From Watersipora subatra (taxonomy: Eukaryota; Bryozoa; Gymnolaemata; Cheilostomatida; Watersiporidae): a DNA stretch of 64,000 nt. Where the stretch lies: positions 65,051,981 through 65,115,980 of the forward strand of contig NC_088715.1 of assembly GCF_963576615.1 (NCBI RefSeq). The letters are read 5' to 3'. Shown here in pieces: positions 37,503 through 50,100 of the stretch. The position numbers and the translations under genes are program-made. The first letter of the stretch is position 1. Each line of letters opens with the position of its first letter. Under the pieces are notes generated by a model. It was not told where the DNA came from. It ran no database searches and saw only the letters and a list, made by a program, of their open reading frames with translations.

Positions 37503-38111
37503 TCTGTAGCAATCTCCCCATGAATATATACCGTATATATATATATATATAAAGTTTTTCCTCACACAGGTTAACCCATATGGGTGGTAATTTATGCTCG
37601 GGTCTTTTACCTGAGACCTGGGTGTTTGAGCACTCACCTCAAGATCATAGCTGTCCCCAATAGCGCATTTTCTGCAGCTCAATTGAGTTTTATGCGCAGG
37701 TGTTAAAAAACACCTGCACGTAAAATGGAAAACATTTATATACATTACATATAATAATATAGAGAAAGATACATATAGATATGTATATACATATGCATAT
37801 GTAGGCCTGCACATATATAGATATATACATATAAATATCTACATATAAATACGCATATAAATATATACATATAGATGTAATATAGTATGTAGGAATGCTG
37901 ACAAGAGATTAATTGCTGCCAATGCTGACTAATAATACTTGTCAGCCTGATAGGATACTTGTAAGAGTTAAACTTGCCATCGGTGCACTCACCCTTTCCT
38001 GCCTGTACAACTGATGTCTCAACACTTAGAATATAAAGTAGCAGCAAGTTCCGTAGAATCAATACAGTGATTAACTAGCCGTATGTTGTGCTTATTGGTT
38101 GTTTCTTACAA

Positions 38112-38290
38112 TCATAGGCTATTACCATGGAGCACAGTCTATTATCATAGCGTACAGGCTATTATCATGGCAAATAGGCTTTTATCATGGAACACAGGCT
38201 AGTATCGTGGAACACAGGCTAGTATCGTGGAACACAGGCTATTATCATGAACCACAGGTTATTATCAGGGAGTACATTCTATTATCTTTA
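38112..38290. repeat. 20-bp repeat, about 9 copies
   Basis: The unit is ATTATCATGGAACACAGGCT with variants. Between TMEM164 and CLNS1A. Confidence 0.93.
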
Positions 38291-38654
38291 CATATCATCA
38301 TGGAATTATTAAGCAGTAGATTTGATTCAGCTGAGAATGGAGATGCAACTGCTCTGTTAGAGTCAGCAGCTAACTATAGTCTGCCTACAACTGCTGCCTA
38401 TGGCCGCTGCCCATAACTGCTGCCTAGAACGGCTGCCAATAACCACTGCCTAGCACTTTATATTAGCTAAATGTAACAGACATGTTGTTATGTACTGTAT
38501 ACAGCACTAGTTGTACTGCACAGCGCTGCTTCTTCAGACTACGGTAGCTTATTCCACCCCTTGCTAAGGAACATATGAATCATGTGGCTACATGGGCTCG
38601 GCTCGCTTGTATGATAGGACATGAAATGGAACAGATGTGGTTGTCACATGAAAC

Positions 38655-38870
38655 TCAGACAATCATAGTGGATTGTCATAGAAGTCGGGCAATCATAGAG
38701 GATAGTCATAGAACTCGGGCAATCATAGAGGATTGTCATAGAACTCGGGCAATCATAGAGGATAGTCATAGAACTCGGGCAATCATAGAGGATTGTCATA
38801 GAAGTCAGGCAATCATAGAAGATTATCATAGAAGTCGGGCAATCATAGAGGATTGTCGTAGAACTCAGCG
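38655..38870. repeat. 30-bp repeat, about 7 copies
   Basis: The unit contains CGGGCAATCATAGAGGATTG then TCATAGAACT. Open on both strands because it spans 10 codons. Confidence 0.94.
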
Positions 38871-39287
38871 TAACCAAAATCCAGCTATGAGGATAAGTTG
38901 CAGCAAACGCCTCCGAGTTGTATTGTTTATATTCTAAGAATGCAGTGAGTGACGTTTGTGGGTGAGACACCAATAATTTATTGTAATATTTCTAATATAT
39001 ATAATATATATTTCTAATATATTCTAATGCTGTTAAATGCAACTCTAACAGTATTACCATGTAACAACGACTCTAACAGTATTACCACGTAACAACGACT
39101 CTACCATGTAAAAGCAATTCGTTCACAAACGTAGTTAAGTAGCTTCTCATTTATTTGGAAAAACAGATCGAAGCTTGTGAAAATATTTGAAGCTTTTGCA
39201 GATTTTTAGATGTTCGATTTTGTCCAAAAATGATGTGCATGTTTTTGCATTTCAGTCACTAACAATAGTCTTTTCGTCACGATAACC

Positions 39288-40119
39288 TACAGTACTAATC
39301 AGATAACCTACAGTACTTATCAGATAACCTACAGTACTTATCAGATAACCTACAGTACTTATCAGATAACCTACAGTACTTATCAGATAACATACAGTAC
39401 TTATCAGATAACCTACAGTACTTATAAGATAACCTACAGTACTTGTAAGATAACCTACAGTACTTATCAGATAACCTACAGTACTTATCAGATAACCTAC
39501 AGTACTTATCAGATAACCTACAGTACTTATCAGATAACAAACAGTACTTATCAGATAACCTAGAGTACTTATCAGATAACCTACAGTACTTATCAGATAA
39601 CCTACAGTACTCATCAGATAACCTACAGTACTCATCAGATAACATACAGTACTTATCAGATAACCTACAGTACTTATCAGATAACCTACAGTACTTATTA
39701 GATAACCTACAGTACTCATCAGATAACCTACAGTACTCATCAGATAACATACAGTACTTATCAGATAACCTACAGTACTTATCAGATAACCTACAGTACT
39801 TATCAGATAACCTACAGTACTTATCAGATAACCTACAGTACTTATCAGATAACCTACAGTACTTATCAGATAACCTACAGTACTTATCAGATAACCTACA
39901 GTATTCATCAGATAACATACAGTACTTATCAGATAACCTACAGTACTTATCAGATAACCTACAGTACTTATCAGATAACCTACAGTACTCATCAGATAAC
40001 ATACAGTACTTATCAGATAACCTACATTACTTATCAGATAACCTACAGTACTTATCAGATAACCTACAGTACTCATCAGATAACCTACAGTACTTATCAG
40101 ATAACCTACAGTACTCACC
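39288..40119. repeat. 21-bp minisatellite, about 40 copies
   Basis: The unit is AGATAACCTACAGTACTTAT plus C. On the minus strand it reads as a stop-free seven-residue cycle (LISTVGY) for 288 codons. It begins, on that strand, with CTG/GTGAGT at 40119-40118, whereas later copies read ATAAGT or ATGAGT; I could not find a coding exon attached to it (see rejected items). Confidence 0.96.
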
Positions 40120-41007
40120 AGGTTTGCATAACTTCTTAAGGGTATTTCCTTTTTCTCATAACTAACATTGAAAAGAGAAATAAAAAAGGTTCATCTGTAG
40201 ACCAGTGCAACTGAAAAGCAAACCATGGAAAGAAATGCAATCTTAAAATCACAAAATTTCTATGCAGCAGCCTGAACAGGAAGCTTTTTTATATAATTCT
40301 AAAACTTGAATAACTATTTCAGATGCAATCATAAGCCATAATTTATATTATTATAAAAATTGGTTGGTTGTCAAACTAGAGAAATATATGTGAAGAAACA
40401 CTCACCGTGCTTTTAAATGTCTCAAAATGTGTAGTCATTAAATCAACTCAAAGTCATCCAAAGTTGCGCACAGGTCTCCATATTTGACATACATTATTCA
40501 CATTTCTCCAGCGCATAACTCAAATAAATGGGCACATACATGCTGTTGATCATTCTTATAATTTAAACCACCATCCTACTTTCAATGATGCAGGGCCCTA
40601 ACAATACGCTTTGCACAATTTAAATTCCAGCTAATCCTTTCATCCAGTACAAACAAGTTTTGTATATTGGTAAATTATATATTATAATTATATTATATAT
40701 ATATTAATATGAAATAAACTAGAATTTTAAATAAATGCTGATAACCTTAAAGAAATTACATGATGTCAGTGCCGATATATCACAGGTTCATCACAAAGTC
40801 AGCACTGGTACAAAACATAAGATGAACTCGTTTAGCGAGAAGCATACCATCCTTTGCGCGGGTAAGTAAAGCGTTCAATTTAATCATAATTATAAGTATA
40901 TATAAAACATTTTGGTGTTCTATATATACATGTGTGTAGCTAGCTAATTCCAAAAACAAGTCATAGTTATCGGAGAGAAAGCTCGGCTAGTTTTAATGTT
41001 AAAGGGT

Positions 41008-41115
41008 AAATCTAAAGATGCCTACAGCATGGATTACTGTAAAGATGCCTACAGCATGGATTACTGTAAAGATGCCCACAGCATGGATTACTGTAAAGAT
41101 GCCCACAGCATGAAT
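41008..41115. repeat. 27-bp repeat, 4 copies
   Basis: The unit is AAAGATGCCTACAGCATGGA then TTACTGT; it encodes KDAYSMDYC if translated, but there is no gene context. Confidence 0.92.
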
Positions 41116-42696
41116 TGCTGGAGAGACTCTGTCAGCTACCATAATCAGACAAGCAAAGAAATCTTCAAGGAAATCTTTTTAAACATATTTTTACAGTAAA
41201 GTAGGTGTTTATTAAGCCCACCCAATCCATTTCTAGGAAAGCTTACACGCGCCTTTTATAATCTACTTACATGAAATGCAACTCTGTCATGATAGAATTG
41301 ACAAGTAGAATAAGCGCCTTACAATACGTGACTCCAATACGTGTTATGCAACCTGCTGACAATACGTGACTCTGAGTGTGTTATGCAACCTGCTGACATC
41401 ACAGCATCACCTCTATTTGAACCTCCGCATGTAGCCAACAGAATTGTTTGCCAATGTAAGAGTAAAAATTAGCTTTGTGTGAAGTTTGTTTTGTATTTTA
41501 TTATATTTGTTATTATATATAATTATAAATATAGGCCTAATAAATGTAAAACAAGCTTATTATATATAATATCATATGTATAATAAATATATAATAATAC
41601 TATATATTTATTATATATACATTATATTTATTGTTCTTTGTTTTATACAAAAGATTACACACACATGGTGTTATATCGTTGTCACACAGAAATTTTGTCT
41701 TTTTTTGTAATCTTTTGCACAATAATATCAGGCTGCAGAAGGTGTTCCAACCTTGGACTAGTTCCGGTTTAGTTTCAGCAAAGATGGCATGTCTTGTCAG
41801 TGTTTGTTAAAAAGTAATAATGTCACTTCCGCATGGATAGTCCCACATTTGCCTACTACTCACACACAGCAACAGAACTCATGGCAGAGTTCAATAGTCT
41901 ACAATTTTATGTCTTCAGACGCTTCAGCAGGTTTCTGAGGATTTCTATAGTGTTTCTAATTACCAATTAAATTCGGGTGGGTCATTATTGCTTTACATCA
42001 TGTAAAACCTTCTATTCCTTCGATAGAATGCTGGTCAACAGAAACAAACAAACAGGTACTTCACCGGTACTTTATGAAACTTTAGGCAAATTATTACATT
42101 TGTTCAAAATCTAATGCTGTTGCCCCACAATGCTAAAATTCTCTTGTTATTTTATGCCATCATCATAGGTGCCACGCAGTTACTAGTTAACCCCGTATGC
42201 TCAGCAGTGGTAGTCAAATGCACAATTTCATAACTAGTCAGCATAAATACGTAGCAGGCCCGTAACAGGTGGTTTTGTTAGAAAAAACTATTTCATTCAA
42301 CATGAGGTCGAATACTAAGTACGAGCACAAAATATGCGGCCTATGAATTTTTTTGAAATCGTTAAAGTATCAAGCAAGCCTTTTCTGTCTCTCATACTGT
42401 TATCGTTTAATTAAGTTTATATGAAATTGTGACAATGACTCCTTACTAAATTTGTGATTTAGACATAGTCCTTCACAAAAACAATTTCTAGACTTTTTGA
42501 TGATATTCTTTCTCACCTTTTCTCTTTATGTTGTTTATTTTTAATAAATTTACACCTTCATACACTTAAGTTTTATCACCATATAGTCTATAGCGTTAGT
42601 ATTTGTATCTTAAATAAGCAATTGAGAAATTGGCACAGGTCAACCCCAGGGCTGATACTCTGAAAAAAACACCCACCTGGATAGGCCCAGACTTGG

Positions 42697-42816
42697 ATAT
42701 TGTACCCCCAATCACCTGGTTGGTCAATTTGAATTTGGCTATTGTACCCCCAATCACCTGGTTGGTCAATTTGAATTTGGATATTGTACCCCCAATCGCC
42801 TGGTTGATCAATTTTA
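42697..42816. repeat. 42-bp repeat, 3 copies
   Basis: The unit contains TATTGTACCCCCAATCACCT and GGTTGGTCAATTTGAATTTGG. Confidence 0.92.
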
Positions 42817-43986
42817 AATACACCTCCTAAACACTGGAGTTCCTTAGAGGGCGCCCAGGTTCCACGCCCCGCTAAACATCCAATATGATTCATTGCATTA
42901 ATAAAAAAAATAAAGCTACAAACAAAATTTTCAATTTTATTTAAATACGTTTTAATTTCGGATTTTTTGTTTGTTTAGTAGGCTACTGCAAAAACGATCG
43001 TTATTTCTTCTGCAGGCGGCTTATTTTTTTGTTGCTAACAGAGACAAACATATTGTAGCTTACTATTAGCAAAAAATTAAACAAAAAAGGCAATTAGCTA
43101 ACCATAAATCATTTTATATAAACCGTTCGTGTGGCGACATAATAGTTGCTCTGCCCACTAACATCAGTATCGCAAAACGACAAAATGTCGCTATGCCTGC
43201 AAAAGGGTTAATAAAACTGATTCCAAACAACCATCAGGTCATCATTTTCATTTACAAAGAAAAACATAATGAATATCAATGAAATAAATATCATTCATTC
43301 TGAAGGCGTTGTTGTTTTCTTAATTCTATATATAAAATAAAGATTTCTCTCTCTCTCATTCTGAATATATTGCTAAAGGGTTGCTAAGATGATGCAGTGT
43401 CGACTGTCTCTTTTCCCTTCCTTTCCTGTTAGCAAGCAAGCAGCAGCAATCTGCTTTAAAATGAAGACGGGAATTTCGGTGCAATTTCTTGGTAATACTT
43501 TGGCTGAATAAAACCTTAATGAGCATGGGCCCTTGTACTGGCTTGCTTGTGGAAACACCCCCTAAAGTAGCAAATTCACTGACAGTGCCCCATGGTCTGA
43601 AAACCCCCCTAAAACGTGATTTTGGGCCGAACCTAATGGGCCTTTTAGGGGGGAGTATCAGCCCTGGGAGGTCAACTAGCAATGAGAAGCAGCTGTATGC
43701 TAATAACACAGAAATAACACAAACCAATAAATTTTTGACTTGTAGCAAATATTGGCAATAACACAAAACAATGTGTTTGAAACAATAATTAAGCATTTCT
43801 ACTTTCAAAAGCAAGCTAAACTGCATGCTAATCTATACAAACCAGCTGAGTAAGGAATTCTGCTGCGTATCCTACCGTCGCAGCTAATTCCTTTTGACTT
43901 CGCCTTAGAGCGAAACAATATCGACCGTTCCTAGCTCACACTTGTCCGTTGTTGACAAAATTTCATTCAATCAGCTGATGGCAGCG

Positions 43987-43996
43987 GATATATAAG
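43987..43996 (+). promoter_or_regulatory. Possible TATA box of CLNS1A
   Basis: GATATATAAG lies 133 bp before the CLNS1A ATG, with no intervening exon. Position and sequence fit a TATA element; transcription start not visible. Confidence 0.3.
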
Positions 43997-44128
43997 CTAA
44001 ATATTGTTTCCGCACTCGAAACCTCTTTCGTATTTCGTAGGCAAAGTTTGCGCTAGAGGAAATGCTTATCTCTACTGGTAGAAAACGTGAAGATTCGTTT
44101 TTTCTTTTAATAAAACAATTTCCGCAAA

Positions 44129-47100
44129 ATGGTGACGATGACTGCTCAGCAAATTCCTGATTCTGGAATAGTTCATGAAGAACCTCTCACAGAATTTTTT
44201 GTGAAAGGTAATAGTTGTGGTACCGGCACGCTTTACATTGCAGAAAGGTTTGTTACTACAATTGTGTAATACCCGCTTATTAGGTGAAGGGTGTTTCGGC
44301 AATTTTATATTCATTGTATTGATTGTTTCATTTTGTTGTGGAATTTTAAACAAATGCATGTCGATGACATTCTGTGTCATAGTTAACGGTAAAACATCTC
44401 CACCTACCCAGGTAACATCAGGTGTGCCCCAGGGGTCGGTGCTTGGACCCTTGCTTTTTCTTTTATATATCAATGACCTTCCAGAGTCTCTGAACTGTCC
44501 AAAGACATCCATACGTTTATTTGCGGATGATGCCATACTTTTTAGACCAATAGAATGTGCGTCCGACAGCCTTCTGCTTCAGGACCAACTGTGCAGAGTG
44601 GCTGCATGGGCTGAGTCGTGGCAGTTGAGATTTAATGCTAATAAATGCACATCTACATCTGTGGAACCAGTTAGATTTTCACATATATACAACTATTGCG
44701 GTACATCTCTTATATCCTCGCAATCCTTTTTATACTTGGGTATACTTGTTTCTAGCACCCTCAATTTTAATGAACACATAAATCGCATCATACGTAAGGC
44801 TAACGGCACTCTTTTTATGCTTATGCGGACCCTTAAGAAAACATCTCCTAATGTCAAAAGGACAGCATACTATAGTGTGTGTCGTCCACTGCTAGAGTAC
44901 GCTTCGGAAATCTGGAGTCCACATTTTGATTATAGTATACAAGATTTAGAATCCATTAACCGAAAAGCTTTTAGGTGGGCCAACAATTTAAGAAAATTTG
45001 ATAGTATATCATCAGAAATGGTGAAAATGGGATGGCAAACACTTGCAGAGAGAAGACGCATCAAGGACGAAAGCACACTGCAAAAAATTTTAAGCCAAGA
45101 CCTAATGGTCGATTTTAATAGATTTGTAATTAAGAACTCATCCTATTTTACTCGAGGCTCCAATATCAGACACACAATCAATACAAGTGCAATGAAACAC
45201 TCTTTTTTTAACCGTGCGATGAAATTTTAACATCTGATTCTCTTATAAACTAGACCAAGCGATCTTATACTTTTATCCTTCAGACTTAGATAAATAAGTC
45301 TATGCTTATTTGTGATCTTATTTTATGCCTAATGCACCATTTTATTTCTACAGGCCTAGCGGCCACTTGAGATATTTTACAGAGATAGATAGATAGATGA
45401 GATTGGACGTAAAAACTATTGAAACCTGAATGCCGATATTCAGTGACCCGAACATCAGCATTACTAATAATATTCTTACAGTTGTTTTAGTGTACCTTTT
45501 CTAGATTAGTCAACAGTCAATGTAAGGTAAACATATACCAGACTGGCTAACATTGTGTGAGTCTCAAATAAAATTGGTCAAGAATTGATAAATATGTGAA
45601 TGAGTTAATACATAATGTAGTGTACAAATCATGTAATTTAATGTTAAAAGCCACAGTGAACTGAACATGAAAAACATTAATGATTTTTTGAAAATTATTT
45701 TTTTTCGTTTATCTCTTAGACCCCTGTTGATGGGGAAGGGTAGGATCTACTTGATGGGTTTCACTAAAATGTCTTACAACAAAACATAGTACATTAGTTC
45801 AAACTAGCAGGAACATGAAGGGCATGAAAAAGCTGCATGCAGAATTTCAAAAGATTAATGGATGTTAGTGTAGTATAAGTTCCTTAGTGGTGTTTCCTGA
45901 GGGCAGTGTTGCTGTGCAACACTGCCCTCAGGACTACACTACCCGGACAATTTACTAAAATGGGCTGGTGATTGGCACATGCGTTTCAACACGAGTAAAT
46001 GTTAAACTATGTCAATTGTTGGATCCAACTGCCTGAAACAACATTATAACTACCATATGCAGGGCACCCACCTATTAACAACAACATTATAACTGCCATA
46101 TGCAAGGCACCCACCTATTAACAACCCACTCTTTTGAGGACCTGGATGTTACAATCTATAATAGACTGTCGGTTGATGAACATAGATAATATAACAAAGG
46201 AAGCTAATGGAATTTTGCCTATGCTAATGAGATCATTGAAAAGATCTAAGTCTTTGACCAGGAAGATTGTTTTTTTTTACCATTAGTAGGCCCATTTTGG
46301 AATACACTTATACTGTTTGGTCCCGTTACCTTATTAAAACCCTAGAAAGTATAAATAAAAAGGTTTTGCGCTGCCATAATCTGATCGTATAGTAGATGGG
46401 TCTAAGATCGTAGTAGATCATATAGTAGTAGTAGTCATAGTGGATGTATAACCTCTCAAAATACTCGGAGATTAGTGACATCATGTCCCAGGGATGCTGG
46501 CATTTTCTACAAGATTGACGGGGACTTCTGAGGTCAACGTTTCTAATAAAAGAATTGAAAGAAGGATGAAAATTGCAGAGGAATGATTAACTACAAAATT
46601 AAAAACATCACATAATACACGATTTGGTACCACAATGAGACATGTAACCACAGATGTTAAAAAGAACTATTTATTTTATTACGCGCTAGCGCATCGGCGG
46701 TACACAGGTGGGTAAGGCCGTTTTTGGCAGGATTGTGACGCGCGGGACATTTGAACGCTTCCACGCATACTTCTCAGCTCAAATGCGAAATTCTGGTGTC
46801 ATTCATACTGTTTTAGAAAGCACTTGACATCAACTATCACTGAATGAGATTTCATTTTTGTCATGCAATGCATTAACAAATTATAAACCATTAAAGCTGG
46901 TGTGACGCGCGGGACCATAATTTGGCATGAACAACTTCTCTTTGATCAATTGGAAAAATCTTCTGAAATTTTGGACTCATAACATTATTATTTGACGAGA
47001 TCAAAGCTCTATTGTCCTTCTATTAGGAATACATGCCATTTTGTTTCCAAACCAAATTTTAATGATTCTGTAAGGTTTGAAAGAAGACTACCACCTGTGA

Positions 47101-50100
47101 CGCGCGGGACTGTGACGCGCGGGACTGTGACGCGCGGGACTGTGACGCGCGGAACGAAAATAACATAATGACAAATTGAGCATTTTTCTATGTTTTGTAG
47201 TTGTTATACCACAAATTGTTATGAGTTGCAGTTGTAACATTGAATATACTTTTGCTAAACCAACCAATAGTTTAAAAATGCTATATATTGTATTTATTTT
47301 ATTTAAACATAAAACACATAACTTGAAAATTGTCAGACTTTCATGCAGTAAACTATTTTTTCTTAAAAACATTCTGCCATTATTATTGCCTCATTTTCTG
47401 GTACAACGTGTCTCAGTGACCTGGTAGTTGTTGCTGGTACAATAACTGGAAATACTTTAAGAAGAAAATTCCTGTGGGTGGTTCTTATGTCGTCGAGGTT
47501 TGGCCACTTGAACTGCTTGCATGCACGGTGTATGTACTTTATAGTGTAGCTACCTTCATTAGCTTCCCCTGTGAGAATTTCTCCAATGCGGACTTCGTAG
47601 GCCACTGCGACCAGCGTTTGTGGTAAGAGCTAAGTCAATGTTTGTGAAAGTATCTCCTGTGGTCACCTTTTGATTAGGTTCGCTGCTCGGTGTGGATGGA
47701 ACTGGCTGCCAAGTGGAAGAACACCATTCCATCAGAGTAACATCACCATCTTCTTTAATTGCTATGTGATGGCAAGATCAAATGCCATGAATTGGAGGTG
47801 CAGTGGACCAGCGTTCTTTGCAGATCCTTGCTGTTTTAGTGATCATATTTTCTGAGATGTATAAAATCATCATTGGTTTCACTGATTTGAAAGTTATTAT
47901 TGTTGCAGCTTCTGCAAATGACTTTGCCGAGTTTATGACGTACCATCCTTGATATACTGCCATTAAAACCTGTTGTTTGATGCTTTCCCCAACATCATAT
48001 ACTGTACCTTTGCCATGCAATGTCTCAAAAAACTCCAGTCAGCTGGCATACCCATTTCTTCCTTATGGTTAATCAAGTTTTGAAATGTGAACCGATTTTT
48101 GATTTCCGAAGCGGATCCATCACTTACATAATGAATATGTTGCCAGTTAATACTTTCTGCTTTCAGAAATTTCACAAGTTCTCTATTAAACATGTAAACA
48201 GCATCCTTAGTGTGTTCTAGGCTATCACTAACTATTGCACAGCATTTGTGGGCTAGGACTCCATCAGCTTATAATAAATCATGACAGTGAATACTGTCAC
48301 CCCTATTGTGGTGTAGTAGGTGCTTTGGATTTTGGTTGCTTGCTTACAGTTTAAGTTCTCACTGAAATCTTTGTGAATGATCGCTTCCCCATTTTTTCAA
48401 ATTCTGTTTGAGGTAACTGATTGATTTGTGTTGATGGTTGGAAGTGTACATATGAAGGGAAAGTGATGTCTTTTGGTATTTCAGCAGCACAAGCAAGTCA
48501 GATGATGGCATCAGATCTTCGAGCTTGTTTAGGAAGCTGTTTTGGCCATCTCTCCAGTGATAGAAATTCGCATGTTCTTTTGCGCTAACAACCAAACTAT
48601 CGATTGAATCGGCGCCACAAGAGTCACATTCCCTCTTTACACATGATTCATTTTCCATGTTACACACAGTTCTTTTCAGTAGCTGGTGAACAGTAGTCGG
48701 CATTTCCAAAGAACAGACACTGGCCTGCCGCAGTCCCAGTAGAGCTAATTCCGCATTTTCGCAGTATTTGCAAGCAGACAATTTGATGTCTAGAACCTGG
48801 CTTGCAATTTACTAGGCCCAACTTTTTAAATTTGTTAGGGCTCACTTTGACATCTGGATATTCCTTACTGAAAATCTCAAAGATGTCACTCAACATGTAG
48901 TTCAGCAGGTGTTTCCGAAGCTTTCGTCGCTTGTGGACAGGAAGCGTGGCATGATGTTAACAGCAGTTTGGCAGTCATTAGAATACATGCCAGTTCAGAA
49001 CAAAGTCTTACCGTATCTAGAAGGGAAACCTACTTTCTCTACTGACTGAAAATTCAATGCCTGAGTGAAAGAGAATTTTTGTAACCGTACTTTAAAAATA
49101 CACATTTGGTTCAAAGATTACCTGGTGATTTGCACATTAGGTGTGTGTATCAGAAGAGTAGGCTAATATTGACAAGCTCCAGATTCTGAGTTACAAAACA
49201 TCATAAAATAATTCTAATTCATTAATTTTCTCAAAGAAACTGGCTTTTAGACTTGGAATATCTAGCATTACTTTCACATGCCAGGGTATAAAAGAGAACT
49301 CTCAAACAAAGGCAGACATCACCATATTATTAAAAATGTCCCTCGCGTCACAAATACTTCCATGTACCGATAAAACAGAAACTTGCAGTATTTTCAGCAA
49401 ATTGGCGAGTTTGGCTAAGCTATAGCAGCCCAAAATCGAATTATAGATAATAATTTTTCATCTCAGATAGCTTAGGAAGAACAGGCTGCAACTAAATGCA
49501 CTAAAATTGTGACGCGCGGGACAAACTAATTTTTGCTCGCCTGCATTATAAGGAGAAATTTGCGTTTGCTCTAAAAAAACACCTGGGCTAAAAAATCCAC
49601 CCTTGTATTGATTATAAAATGGAAGCAAAATTTATTTCAGAATGAATTGCAAAGTTTGAGAGGATATGATCAATTGTCCCGCTCGTCACACACCATACAT
49701 TAAAAACCTACTTGCATGCCCAAAATCTTCGTGAGAAAAGATTTCATCATAAAAACCTTTGTGTTTCCACATGTCTGAACATGTTTACTCGCTAATTAAC
49801 TGAAAATTATGGTTGCAAAGAGCAGAAAAAAATTGCCTTTGTGTGTGACACCATGCTTGGCCTTGCCCAGGTATTAGAAAGCCCCTTATAAACACTTGCA
49901 GATAATGTAGTTGACTGCCACTTGCCATTAGCCTGGCACATTGCCAAAGACTAATTTGAGTACGCTATTATCCGTATTGCTAAACTTACCAATATGAGCC
50001 GTGAGAGCAAGCTTTAGTCACGATGCTTTGTGTCATGTTACTCATACCGGCTCATATCGCCTCAGAACTCAATGCACCTCGCTTAGCTTAATTGTAAGGT

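Larger units (their letters stand above)
40130..43986. other. Intergenic stretch between TMEM164 and CLNS1A
   Basis: No exon recognised. It contains a 27-bp repeat (4 copies, AAAGATGCCTACAGCATGGA.., 41008-41115), AT-rich microsatellite-like DNA near 40690 and 41500-41630, and a 42-bp repeat (3 copies, 42697-42816). Confidence 0.5.

Noticed and set aside
37638..38074. Hydrophobic minus-strand segment at 38074-37993 and a 34-bp segment at 37671-37638, each followed by GTGAGT
   Set aside because: No start codon and no link in phase to the TMEM164 first exon, which has its own ATG at 37314 with an upstream stop. At best untranslated leader.
40119..40438. Leftward exons ending at 40119 and 40406 (short peptides upstream of the 21-bp array)
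   Set aside because: The 40210-40119 stretch is interrupted by stops in every frame when counted carefully, so no exon supports a fourth donor-seeded array.
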